From the NCBI GenBank assembly GCA_028716125.1, contig JAQUQK010000060.1, forward strand, positions 1-9,720: DNA of 9,720 nt, in the 5' to 3' direction. Source of the stretch: Thermoplasmatota archaeon. Lineage in GTDB: Archaea > Thermoplasmatota > JAQUQK01. The position numbers were made by a program, and so were the translations under genes. This document shows, piece after piece, positions 1-7,379 of the stretch (position 1 is the stretch's first letter; every line of letters starts with the position of its first letter). Below the pieces are notes generated by a model. The model was given only the letters and a program-made list of their open reading frames with translations, made no database searches and was not told the origin of the DNA.

Positions 1-336
1 GCGCAGAGAATAAAACTCACAAAGGAGCTTTCAAAGACCGCGACAGGCAATACGATTTACCTGCTTGACGAACCGACGACCGGCCTGCATTTCCACGACG
101 TTGACAAACTGATAAGCGTTCTTAACCGCCTTGTGGAGAAGGGAAACAGCGTGATAGTGATAGAGCACAACCTCGACGTGATAAAATCGTCGGATTACAT
201 AATCGACCTCGGGCCGGAGGGAGGCGATGCCGGCGGAAGGATAATTGCGCAAGGAACGCCAAAGGAAGTTTCAATGCGCCCTGAAAGCTACACAGGAAAA
301 TTCCTGAAGCCGCTGCTTGAGAGAAAATCGCAATAA
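1..336 (+). CDS. uvrA: UvrA excinuclease ABC subunit A, C-terminal fragment (cut by window edge)
   Basis: UvrA is the ABC-type ATPase that scans DNA for bulky lesions and loads UvrB in bacterial-type nucleotide excision repair. Only the last 111 residues are in the window, reading in frame 1 from the first base. The fragment starts inside the second ABC signature (AQRIKL, normally preceded by SGGE). It continues with the Walker B and D-loop stretch IYLLDEPTTGLH, the switch histidine segment VIVIEHNLDVIK and the family C-terminus IDLGPEGGDAGG. All motifs seen are intact, and the gene ends normally at TAA (334-336), close to the usual UvrA end. The uvrC start lies 11 nt downstream, so the two are almost certainly co-transcribed. 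In archaea the UvrABC system is patchy and is regarded as acquired from bacteria. Identity is very secure; the rest of the gene lies outside the window. Confidence 0.97.
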   Translation, partial: AQRIKLTKELSKTATGNTIYLLDEPTTGLHFHDVDKLISVLNRLVEKGNSVIVIEHNLDVIKSSDYIIDLGPEGGDAGGRIIAQGTPKEVSMRPESYTGKFLKPLLERKSQ

Positions 337-347
337 CTGGAGAAAAA

Positions 348-1919
348 ATGATTAACCTTTCAAAGATTCCGCTTGATCCCGGATGCTACCTTTTCAAGGA
401 CGCAGATGGGGAAATACTCTACATCGGCAAGGCCAAATCGCTCCGTAAGCGCGTGTCGCAGTATTTCGCCGAAAGGGAAAAAGACCCAAAAACCGAGCGC
501 CTTGTTGAGAAAATTGCGGATGCTGAATTCTTCGTCACCTCTAGTGAGGCGGAGGCGCTCATACTTGAAAACAATCTCATCAAGCGCCACAGGCCGAAAT
601 ACAACATCGACCTGAAGGATTCGAAAAGGTATGCAAGCATAGTGTTGACTGACGAAAAATTCCCGCGCCTTGTGGTCACGCGAAACCGCAGTTTGAAAGG
701 AAAGTATTACGGCCCGTTTGTCAGCGCGGAAGCCAGGGACAATGCGCTGAAAGTTTTGCGCAAGACGTTCCAGATACGCACCTGCGGAAAGCTCCCTAAG
801 CGCGAGTGCCTGAAATATCACATTGGCACTTGCTCGGCGCCCTGCACCGGAAGAATAGCTGAAGATGAATACAGGAAGAATGTGGAAAGCGCAGAAAAAT
901 ATCTTGCCGGAAAAGGCGAAGAGCTTGTCAAGTCACTGAAAGATGAAATGAAAGATTCTTCTGAAAAAATGAATTTTGAAAAGGCAGCCGTTTTGCGCGA
1001 CCGCGTCTCTGCGCTTGAACGGCTCCACGAACGCCAGAAGATGGAGCGGGACAGAAGGCAGGACGAAGACGTGATAAATTACATAATAAGCGGGGAAAAA
1101 GTCCATCTCATCGTTTTCAGCGCCATCGGCGGAATGCTCGCCTCGAAGCAGGAATTCTCATTCGACCTCAAAGAGGATTTTCTTGAGGAATTCATTGCGC
1201 AGTATTACGCCGACAACCCAATTCCGCGCGAGATAATTTTGCCGAATGCGCTTTCGGACGAGTCGATGGCGGCGGTCGCGGAATATCTCGAAAAGATTCG
1301 CGGCGAAAAAGTCACAATCATGGTTCCGCAGAAGGGCGAAAAATACGAATTGCTGGAACTTGTAAAAAGGAACATCGAGGCTTCGCTTCTTTCCGGCGAA
1401 ATTGAGGCAAACACACTTCGTGAGGCGCTGCGCCTTGACAGGAATCCAATCACAATCGAGTGTTTTGATATTTCAAACATCCATGGCACGGATTCTGTCG
1501 GAAGTATGGTGCGCTTTAGGAATGGAGAGCCGGACAAGTCGGAATACAGAAGATTCAGAATAAAAACGGTTGAAGGCGCAGACGATTTCGCATCGATCGC
1601 AGAAGTCGTGCGCCGCAGGTATTCACGTCAGAGCGCGGAAGGAAAGGAGATGCCGGACCTTGTTGTAATTGACGGCGGGCAGGGACAATTGCAGGCTGCG
1701 ATGGATGCGCTTCGAAATGCTGGCGCAAAAATTCCAGTAATCTCGCTTGCAAAGAGATTTGAGGAGATTTACCGCCCGGTGAGCAACGCACCGATTCGGC
1801 TTGACAAAAAAGATCCGGCGCTCAAATTGCTTATTAGGGTCCGGGACGAGGCACACAGGTTTGCAGTGAAATACCACAGGCTCCTTCGAAGCAAGAGGAT
1901 GATCGGAGAGAATGATTGA
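348..1919 (+). CDS. uvrC: UvrC dual-incision nuclease subunit, lacking the C-terminal HhH domain
   Basis: UvrC cuts the damaged strand on both sides of a UvrB-marked lesion. The 523 residues show an N-terminal GIY-YIG nuclease (G12-C13-Y14, Y25-I26-G27, R33, catalytic Glu E74 in LILENNLIK). Four cysteines follow (C146, C154, C162, C166), matching the spacing of the [4Fe-4S] ligands described for bacterial UvrC. A UVR coiled-coil lies at about 195-230. The RNase H-like 5'-incision domain carries D374 (ECFDIS), D442 (VVIDGG) and H503 (DEAHRF). The family is normally about 590-620 residues and ends in a tandem helix-hairpin-helix DNA-binding domain. Here the protein stops just after YHRLLRSKR, exactly where that domain would begin, and uvrB starts at the next base, so no remnant exists. 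The start is ATG 348, with GGAG at 339-342 five nt upstream. Both catalytic centres look intact; the loss should affect DNA binding around the 5' cut. Confidence 0.96.
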   Translation: MINLSKIPLDPGCYLFKDADGEILYIGKAKSLRKRVSQYFAEREKDPKTERLVEKIADAEFFVTSSEAEALILENNLIKRHRPKYNIDLKDSKRYASIVLTDEKFPRLVVTRNRSLKGKYYGPFVSAEARDNALKVLRKTFQIRTCGKLPKRECLKYHIGTCSAPCTGRIAEDEYRKNVESAEKYLAGKGEELVKSLKDEMKDSSEKMNFEKAAVLRDRVSALERLHERQKMERDRRQDEDVINYIISGEKVHLIVFSAIGGMLASKQEFSFDLKEDFLEEFIAQYYADNPIPREIILPNALSDESMAAVAEYLEKIRGEKVTIMVPQKGEKYELLELVKRNIEASLLSGEIEANTLREALRLDRNPITIECFDISNIHGTDSVGSMVRFRNGEPDKSEYRRFRIKTVEGADDFASIAEVVRRRYSRQSAEGKEMPDLVVIDGGQGQLQAAMDALRNAGAKIPVISLAKRFEEIYRPVSNAPIRLDKKDPALKLLIRVRDEAHRFAVKYHRLLRSKRMIGEND

Positions 1920-3857
1920 ATGCCCGAGCAAAGAAAATTTGAGCTGGTTTCCAGATTTAAGCCAAAAGGCGACCAGCCAAAAGCGATCGAAAAACTTGCC
2001 GAAGGACTAAAAAAAGGATATGACAGGCAGACGCTTCTTGGAGTTACTGGCTCCGGAAAAACATTCACGGTAGGGAACGTGATTGCGCAATATGGAAAGC
2101 CAACGCTCGTAATAGCGCACAACAAGACGCTCGCCGCGCAGCTCTACCACGAATTCAAGGATTTGTTCCCGAAAAACAGGGTTGAATACTTCATCTCATA
2201 CTACGACTATTACCAGCCGGAATCCTACCTTCCCGCAACAGACACATACATCGAAAAAGACCTTTCAATAAACCCGAAGATCGAGCAGATGCGCCTCTCT
2301 GCAACGGAGGCGCTTGCGACACGAAGCGACGTAATAGTCGTCGCCTCTGTTTCCTGCATCTACAGCTTGGGAAGCCCTGAGGAATTCAAGGCGATTGCGC
2401 TGCAGGTTAGCGTAGGCGATGAGATGCCTAGAAGAAAGCTGATAGACCGACTAATTGCACAGCAATATGAAAGGAATGACAAGGAACTCACTCCAGGAAA
2501 ATTTCGCGTCAGGGGGGACGTTATCGACGTTGTCCCGGGATACATAGATGACGTTGTGCGAATTGAGTTGGATGGCGACAAAATTTCAAAAATAACTCTT
2601 GTCGATGCGATGAACTTTGATACGAAGACAAATCTTGATTATTACTTCCTGTATCCTGCAAAGCAGTTCGTCGTGAGCAACGAGGCGCGAGAACGTGCGC
2701 TCGTTTCGATAAAGCATGAGCTTGAAGAGGCGCTGCCGAAAATCAAAGATCCGTTGATTGCTCATCGTTTGCAGCAGAGGGTTTCATACGATATGGAAAT
2801 GATAAAGGAAGTCGGCTACTGCAAGGGGATAGAGAATTACTCGCGTCACTTCGACGGCAGGAGCCCGGGAACGCGCCCGTACTGCCTTCTGGACTTTTTC
2901 CCGAAAGACTTCCTCCTTGTTATTGACGAATGCCATCAGACGCTTCCGCAGATACACGGGATGCACAACGGCGACTTTTCCAGAAAGAAAACGTTGGTTG
3001 AGTATGGCTTCCGACTTCCTTCGGCATTCGACAATCGCCCACTTAAATTTGATGAATTCCGCGAATATATGGGAAAAACGATATTCGTTTCCGCTACACC
3101 GGGCGAATACGAGCGCTCGATTTCAAATCAGATCGTTGAGCAGATAATCCGCCCGACTGGGCTTGTAGACCCGCCTGTTTTCCTGCGCCCGATAAAAGGG
3201 CAGATTGATGACCTTGTGAAGGAAATCGGCTTGGTTGTCAAAAAGAAATGCAGGGCGCTTGTGACCACGCTTACAAAGCGCATGGCTGAGGAACTCACAG
3301 AGCATCTTGCAGAGAAAGGAATTAAGATTCGATACCTGCACAGCGAGATAGATACGCTTGAGCGCACTGAAATAATCAGGCAGCTTCGGCTTGGAAAATT
3401 CGACGTTCTTGTGGGAATCAACCTTCTGCGCGAAGGAATTGACATTCCTGAAGTTGCGCTCGTGGCAATTCTTGACGCGGACAAGGAAGGATTTTTGCGC
3501 GACGAGCGCAGCTTGATACAGACGATTGGCAGAGCCGCAAGAAATGCAGAGTCAAAAGTCATACTCTACCTTGACAAAGAAACGGATTCAATCAAGGGCG
3601 CAGTTGCCGAAACTGAGCGCAGGCGCAAAATACAGTCGGAATTCAATAGGAAAAACGGCATCACGCCGCAGACTATAATCAAGCCGATAAGCGAGCCAGA
3701 AATAGAGGTGAAGGACGTAAAGCACATCCCGAAGAAAGAAGTGCCGGCGATGATTTCCGAGCTTGAGTGTAAGATGAAAAAAGCAGCGGACGAACTGAAC
3801 TTCGAGTTGGCGATTTTCCTGCGCGACAGGATAGAAACGCTGAGAGGAAGGATTTAG
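1920..3857 (+). CDS. uvrB: UvrB excinuclease ABC subunit B, helicase-like damage verification protein
   Basis: UvrB receives DNA from UvrA, verifies the lesion by threading a strand behind a beta-hairpin, and recruits UvrC. At 645 residues it is close to full length (E. coli 673). Visible motifs are Walker A TGSGKT (43-48, K47), the beta-hairpin region YYDYYQPESYLP rich in aromatic residues, motif II DECHQT (336-341), motif III VSATPG, and the C-terminal helicase motifs LVGINLLREGIDIPE and QTIGRAARN. The C-terminal UVR domain (about 605-640) is the partner of the UVR domain in UvrC. The usual motif II is DESHVT, so S to C and V to Q are small deviations in an otherwise standard protein. The ATG directly abuts the uvrC stop TGA (1917-1919), with GGAG at 1905-1908 inside the uvrC end, which implies translational coupling. 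It is the last gene of the uvr operon and faces a convergent gene 6 nt away. Confidence 0.98.
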   Translation: MPEQRKFELVSRFKPKGDQPKAIEKLAEGLKKGYDRQTLLGVTGSGKTFTVGNVIAQYGKPTLVIAHNKTLAAQLYHEFKDLFPKNRVEYFISYYDYYQPESYLPATDTYIEKDLSINPKIEQMRLSATEALATRSDVIVVASVSCIYSLGSPEEFKAIALQVSVGDEMPRRKLIDRLIAQQYERNDKELTPGKFRVRGDVIDVVPGYIDDVVRIELDGDKISKITLVDAMNFDTKTNLDYYFLYPAKQFVVSNEARERALVSIKHELEEALPKIKDPLIAHRLQQRVSYDMEMIKEVGYCKGIENYSRHFDGRSPGTRPYCLLDFFPKDFLLVIDECHQTLPQIHGMHNGDFSRKKTLVEYGFRLPSAFDNRPLKFDEFREYMGKTIFVSATPGEYERSISNQIVEQIIRPTGLVDPPVFLRPIKGQIDDLVKEIGLVVKKKCRALVTTLTKRMAEELTEHLAEKGIKIRYLHSEIDTLERTEIIRQLRLGKFDVLVGINLLREGIDIPEVALVAILDADKEGFLRDERSLIQTIGRAARNAESKVILYLDKETDSIKGAVAETERRRKIQSEFNRKNGITPQTIIKPISEPEIEVKDVKHIPKKEVPAMISELECKMKKAADELNFELAIFLRDRIETLRGRI

Positions 3858-3863
3858 CGCGGC

Positions 3864-4385
3864 TCACTTTTTCTTCTTCAAGTCTTTCGTATCCCATTCG
3901 CGGATGACTTCGAAACCGAACGACTTGTAGAGATGCGCCGCGTCTTCGTTTGGCGCGGAAACTCCAAGGTAAACTTCCTTGGCGCCAAGCGCCGCAATCT
4001 CGGCAACAATTTTTGCTAGAAGCGCCCTTCCAAGCCCCTTGCCCCGGAACTCCGGCACAACGCCAACTTCTGAAACGTAATGTTTACCGTCGTGCAGTGC
4101 TGCCCATGTGAAACCGCAGAATTTTTCTCCCTGCATTATAATCAGGGGCGCAAGCATCTTCCTTTCGACAATTTCCTTTCTCACCAGCGCAAGACATCCT
4201 TCGACGGTCGTCCGTTCCTGCAGGAATTCAAGGTCGCCATGGCCCTTGTAGCACAAGAAAACCATTTCCGCAAGTTCGCGCTCCATAGAATTGTTGAACG
4301 GCAGTATGACAAAACCGTGCGTGAGTTTAGGCTGCGTAATCTCGCGACCAGAAAGTGCCATTTTCATGTCAAGGCGTGCGACCAT
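3864..4385 (-). CDS. GNAT-family N-acetyltransferase
   Basis: This 173-residue protein has a single GNAT fold, which transfers an acetyl group from acetyl-CoA to an amine on a small molecule or protein. Motif A is clear: strand YVSEVGVVPEFRG leads into the acetyl-CoA pyrophosphate loop R114-G115-K116-G117-L118-G119. Motif B follows (VYLGVSAPNEDAAHLYKSFGF), with Tyr 153 at the usual general-acid position. The N-terminal third is not recognisable and sets no substrate; the C-terminus is a run of four lysines. The ATG at 4385 has no Shine-Dalgarno, but a TATA-like box lies about 30 nt upstream, which fits a leaderless mRNA; ATG codons 7 and 9 are alternative starts. The gene follows fusA on the same strand, but a terminator-like hairpin and its own promoter separate them, so a functional link to translation is not supported. 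The substrate is unknown. Confidence 0.88.
   Translation of the reverse strand: MVARLDMKMALSGREITQPKLTHGFVILPFNNSMERELAEMVFLCYKGHGDLEFLQERTTVEGCLALVRKEIVERKMLAPLIIMQGEKFCGFTWAALHDGKHYVSEVGVVPEFRGKGLGRALLAKIVAEIAALGAKEVYLGVSAPNEDAAHLYKSFGFEVIREWDTKDLKKKK
3868..3879 (+). terminator. Candidate T-rich terminator of the uvr operon
   Basis: Eleven nt after the uvrB stop the + strand carries five T in a row, followed by a TTC-TTC tract. Archaeal RNA polymerase commonly terminates at oligo-T runs without a hairpin, so this is the obvious candidate end for the uvr transcript. It lies inside the convergent acetyltransferase gene, where the same bases encode its lysine-rich tail, so the pyrimidine bias may have a coding origin instead. 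Confidence 0.35.
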
Positions 4386-4411
4386 ATGAACGGTTGGTTA
4401 TTTGAAATGAG

Positions 4412-4419
4412 TTTAAAAA
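4412..4419 (-). promoter_or_regulatory. TATA-like box for the GNAT gene
   Basis: On the minus strand the sequence TTTTTAAA is centred about 30 nt ahead of the acetyltransferase ATG. Archaeal transcription starts some 25-27 nt after the TATA centre, which would put the start 3-4 nt before the ATG. This gives an essentially leaderless message and agrees with the absence of a ribosome binding site. It lies just downstream of the T tract that ends the fusA transcript. Confidence 0.5.
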
Positions 4420-4435
4420 CCAGCAATAAAATTGG

Positions 4436-4475
4436 AAAAAAGATTGAGAAAGACTACGCGCTTATTCCGCGTAGT
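4436..4475 (-). terminator. Stem-loop around the fusA stop codon plus T tract
   Basis: ACTACGCG (4453-4460) and CGCGTAGT (4468-4475) form a perfect 8-bp stem with a 7-nt loop that contains the fusA stop TAA (4464-4462). The upstream arm encodes the last Tyr-Tyr-Ala residues of EF-2. Beyond the stem on the minus strand the sequence is pyrimidine-rich and ends in six T (4441-4436). This looks like a transcription terminator or an mRNA 3'-end stabiliser for the ribosomal operon. The same layout recurs at the rpsG stop. Confidence 0.65.
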
Positions 4476-6669
4476 ACATCGCAGTCGGCGGCTCTGGCTT
4501 GAGTCCCTTGCGCGTGCGGATTTCTGTGGTTACTTTCTCCATCAGTTCGCGCGGGAGCGGCTCGAAGCCTGCAAACGACGTGCTCCAGAGAACTTTGCCT
4601 GCGCATGCCGAGCGGATTGCTGACGCGAATCCGAACATTTCGGCCACTGGCGCCTTTCCAACGACCATGGACATGTCTCCGTGCTGGTCGATGTTCTCTA
4701 TGACTGCACGGCGGTGCTGGAGTTCCTGGATGACGTTTCCGACTACGTCAGACGGTACGTTCAGCTCAACGCGGTGCATCGGCTCAAGGAGCGTTACGCC
4801 TGTTGCGACCATTGCGCCATTGACTGCATTGCGTGATGCCGGAATGCTCTGCGCCGGGCCTCTGTGGATTGCGTCTTCGTGAAGCGCTGCATCGACGAGC
4901 ATGACCTTGAGTCCCATTACCTGCTCATTTGCGCGCGGGCCCTTGTTGATTGCTTCCTCAAAGCCCTGTATGAACAGTTCCATTGTCTCGTTGAGGTACT
5001 GGATACCTTTGGTCATGTCGAGCAGTATGGTGTCCTTGTGGATTGTGACGACACTCTTGGATTCGTCCTTGTCAAACCCAAGCTCCTCAAGGGTCTTTGC
5101 AAGCGCCTTCTTGTCCTTTATGCGCTTGTCCGCGGGGATGGTTCCGTCCTTTATCGCCTTGATGACTGCTTCTGGCAGCGGCTCGACGATTACCGAGAAC
5201 TTGTTGTGCTTATTCGGGGACTTTCCTTCGAACTCCGGCCCGCGCTGGAGAACGGTCTCCCTGTAAACCACGACCGGCTCCGATACTTTGATATCGACCT
5301 TGTAGTCGTTGATGATACGGAAGGTAGTGATTTCGATGTGCAGTTCACCCATGCCTGACAGCAGGTGCTCTCCGGTTTCCTGGTTGATTTCCACCTTGAG
5401 AGATGCGTCTTCCTTTGCAACCTTACGCATGACTTCAATGAGCTTTGGCAGGTCTCCCATTTTCTTGGTCTCGATTGCTACGGTGACGACTGGTTCGGAT
5501 ACGTGCCTTATCTCTTCGAAAGGCTCCATTGTCGGGTCTGTCGAAAGCGATACTCCTGCAATTGCATCCTTGAGTCCAGTGCATGCCGCGATGTTTCCCG
5601 CGACTACTTCTTCTACGGGAAGCCTTTCCGGACCCATGAAGAGTGATACGCTCTGAACCTTGTTTATCTGCTTGCCGTTTGTTCCTGCGACGTAGAGGTC
5701 CATGCCCTTTACGAGCTTTCCGCTGAACAGGCGGCCGGTTGCGATTTCTCCCGCATGCGGGTCAATCGTTATGTCGGTTACCATGTAGGACGTCTGCGCC
5801 TTTTCAGTGCAGGCGAGCATTTCCTTGCCTATGCCCTGGGTGGTATCTCCCTTCCAGATTTGGGGCAGACGATAGTGCTGCGCTTCCTTCGGGTTCGGGA
5901 GGTGCTTGACGACCATATCGAATACGACGTCGTTGATCTTTGCCTTTTGCGCAAGCTCCTTTGAGCGGCCTGTGGAGCAGAGGTCGAAGATGTCCTTGAA
6001 AGTGACGCCCGTCTTCTTCATGTATGGCATTGAAAGCGCCCAGTTCTCGTATGCCGAGCCGAACGCGACAGAGCCGTCCATTACTCCTACGTGCCACTTG
6101 TCCTTGAATTCGTCAGGGACCATTTTGTCAATGAGTATGTTGACGTCGCGGATGATGTCTGTGAATCTCTTTATCATCTGCTCGGGGGTAAGCTTGAGTT
6201 CCTTGATTGCGCGGTCTACCTTGCTGATGAACAGCACTGGCTTTACTTTCTCTTTAAGCGCCTGGCGAAGAACTGTTTCTGTCTGCGCCATTACGCCTTC
6301 AACCGAGCAGACGAGGACGACTGCTCCGTCGACTGCACGCATTGCGCGAGTAACGTCGCCGCCGAAGTCAACGTGGCCGGGGGTATCGATAAGGTTGATT
6401 AGGTATTCCTTGCCCTCGAACTCGTGGACAATGGATACGTCTGCGTTGTTGATTGTGAGGCAGCGCGCCTGTTCCTGCTCGTCGAAGTTAAGGTAAAGCT
6501 GCTTTCCCGCGATTTCCTCTGATATCATGCCTGCCGCGGCAAGAAGGTTGTCGGAGAGCGTGGTCTTTCCATGGTGGATGTGCGCCACTATTCCGATGTT
6601 CCTGATCATGTCCGTCTTGTGCATCATGACGGGGATCTTTGCTGCCAGATCTTCTCTAACTCGTGTCAT
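4462..6669 (-). CDS. fusA: Elongation factor 2 (aEF-2), translocation GTPase, with altered G-domain motifs
   Basis: EF-2 drives GTP-dependent movement of tRNA and mRNA through the ribosome. The 735-residue protein is full length for archaeal EF-2 and collinear with it. It has the G domain (about 20-230), a domain II with PHAGEIATGRLFSG, domains III-V, and the diphthamide loop HEDAIHRGPAQ in domain IV with His 602 as the modifiable residue. It ends in the typical KGLKPEPP tail. The G domain departs from near-invariant motifs: AHIHHGKTT (His 32 where Asp is usual), RCLTI in switch I (Cys 70 for Gly, Leu 71 for Ile), and SKVD (Ser 149 for Asn). DTPGH (95-99) and Thr 72 are kept. The ATG start has AGGTGA at 6681-6676, six nt upstream. 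It follows rpsG after 63 nt, in the normal archaeal order S12-S7-EF-2. Because the rest is well conserved, I read it as the working EF-2 and not a decayed copy. Confidence 0.97.
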   Translation of the reverse strand: MTRVREDLAAKIPVMMHKTDMIRNIGIVAHIHHGKTTLSDNLLAAAGMISEEIAGKQLYLNFDEQEQARCLTINNADVSIVHEFEGKEYLINLIDTPGHVDFGGDVTRAMRAVDGAVVLVCSVEGVMAQTETVLRQALKEKVKPVLFISKVDRAIKELKLTPEQMIKRFTDIIRDVNILIDKMVPDEFKDKWHVGVMDGSVAFGSAYENWALSMPYMKKTGVTFKDIFDLCSTGRSKELAQKAKINDVVFDMVVKHLPNPKEAQHYRLPQIWKGDTTQGIGKEMLACTEKAQTSYMVTDITIDPHAGEIATGRLFSGKLVKGMDLYVAGTNGKQINKVQSVSLFMGPERLPVEEVVAGNIAACTGLKDAIAGVSLSTDPTMEPFEEIRHVSEPVVTVAIETKKMGDLPKLIEVMRKVAKEDASLKVEINQETGEHLLSGMGELHIEITTFRIINDYKVDIKVSEPVVVYRETVLQRGPEFEGKSPNKHNKFSVIVEPLPEAVIKAIKDGTIPADKRIKDKKALAKTLEELGFDKDESKSVVTIHKDTILLDMTKGIQYLNETMELFIQGFEEAINKGPRANEQVMGLKVMLVDAALHEDAIHRGPAQSIPASRNAVNGAMVATGVTLLEPMHRVELNVPSDVVGNVIQELQHRRAVIENIDQHGDMSMVVGKAPVAEMFGFASAIRSACAGKVLWSTSFAGFEPLPRELMEKVTTEIRTRKGLKPEPPTAMYYAE

Positions 6670-6694
6670 TTCAATTCACCTGATATTTACAATT

Positions 6695-6720
6695 CTAAAT
6701 ATAGAAACAATAAAATGAGA
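6695..6720 (-). promoter_or_regulatory. AT-rich candidate promoter for fusA
   Basis: The 63-nt gap between rpsG and fusA is very AT-rich. On the minus strand it offers two TATA-like stretches, CATTTTATTG (about 6719-6710) and CTATATTTAG (6704-6695). The first would place a start near 6686 and keep the fusA Shine-Dalgarno (6681-6676) in the message; the second would start too late to keep it. Together with the terminator-like hairpin just upstream, this suggests fusA may be transcribed separately from rpsL-rpsG. Evidence is base composition and spacing only. Confidence 0.35.
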
Positions 6721-6721
6721 G

Positions 6722-6745
6722 AAAAAGCCCGCTTATCTTGCGGAC
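6722..6745 (-). terminator. Stem-loop around the rpsG stop codon plus T5 tract
   Basis: On the minus strand GTCCGC (6745-6740) pairs with GCGGGC (6732-6727), one pair being G-U, across a 7-nt loop that contains the rpsG stop TAA (6735-6733). Five T follow directly (6726-6722). This is the classic shape of an intrinsic terminator, here placed between rpsG and fusA. It may give partial termination and so adjust fusA relative to the ribosomal proteins. Confidence 0.55.
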
Positions 6746-7359
6746 TTGGATACACGCTCAACTTCCGCCTTCTTGGTGACGGCAAAGCTGTTCATGCTGT
6801 TCTTGGACGCGTTTATAAGTTCGTCTGCGAGGCGATTCTCGATGTCCTTGCCCTTGCCCTTGCTTCCTTGGATGGCGCTGGTTGCGAGGTTGCGGAGAGC
6901 GACGTCTACGCGCCTTGATGGCGCTACATCGACTGCCTTGGGAACAGTTATTCCTGCATAGCTCAAGCGTGTGACTTCTTCACGGGGCGCTGCGTTCTGT
7001 ATCGCTTCGACAAATACCTGGACCGGGTTCTTCTTGGTCTTGGCCGCGATCATCTCAAATGCGTCCTTGACCGCATTGTAAGCGCTCATCTTCTTGCCCG
7101 TATATTTCTGCGTGCGCATCAGCTTGTTTATGAGCCTCTCGACTACGCTTACGCGGGACTTGGCGAACGCCTTGTTTGCGTGCCTTGCGCCGGTATGCGG
7201 GACGATTATCGGGGCGAGGTTCATGTACTTGCCGAGGCCTGGGTCGTTTATCACGACGTCGGTGTCATACTTTCCGAATATGAGGTATTCTTTCGGCTTT
7301 GCTTCCTTGGGCGCTTCTGCGACAGGCTGTGCCTGCTCAACTATTTTCTCTTCTGCCAT
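6733..7359 (-). CDS. rpsG: Small ribosomal subunit protein uS7
   Basis: S7 nucleates assembly of the 30S head by binding the 3' domain of 16S rRNA and contacts E-site tRNA. The 208-residue protein has the archaeal S7 core: NLAPIIVPHTGARHANKAFAK, VERLINKLMR, then AIQNAAPREEVTRLSYAGIT, AVDVAPSRRVDVALRNLA and the C-terminal NSFAVTKKAEVERV. The first 25 or so residues are a charged, Ala- and Glu-rich tail typical of archaeal S7. I chose ATG 7359 and not the in-frame GTG at 7368. That GTG is itself part of the Shine-Dalgarno AGGTGAC (7370-7364), which sits well spaced ahead of the ATG. The gene starts 20 nt after the rpsL stop, so the two are co-transcribed. A hairpin with T5 surrounds its stop. 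Confidence 0.97.
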   Translation of the reverse strand: MAEEKIVEQAQPVAEAPKEAKPKEYLIFGKYDTDVVINDPGLGKYMNLAPIIVPHTGARHANKAFAKSRVSVVERLINKLMRTQKYTGKKMSAYNAVKDAFEMIAAKTKKNPVQVFVEAIQNAAPREEVTRLSYAGITVPKAVDVAPSRRVDVALRNLATSAIQGSKGKGKDIENRLADELINASKNSMNSFAVTKKAEVERVSKSAR

Positions 7360-7379
7360 AATTGTCACCTACCGCCTAT

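Noticed and set aside
4864..6496. Several long open frames on the + strand opposite fusA (up to 196 codons, for example 5906-6496 and 4864-5358)
   Set aside because: Their translations have no recognisable motifs, while the minus strand encodes a complete, collinear EF-2. They are antisense shadows of a GC-biased highly expressed gene.
7360..7368. GTG at 7368 as the rpsG start
   Set aside because: This GTG is inside the Shine-Dalgarno sequence AGGTGAC, which serves the ATG at 7359.
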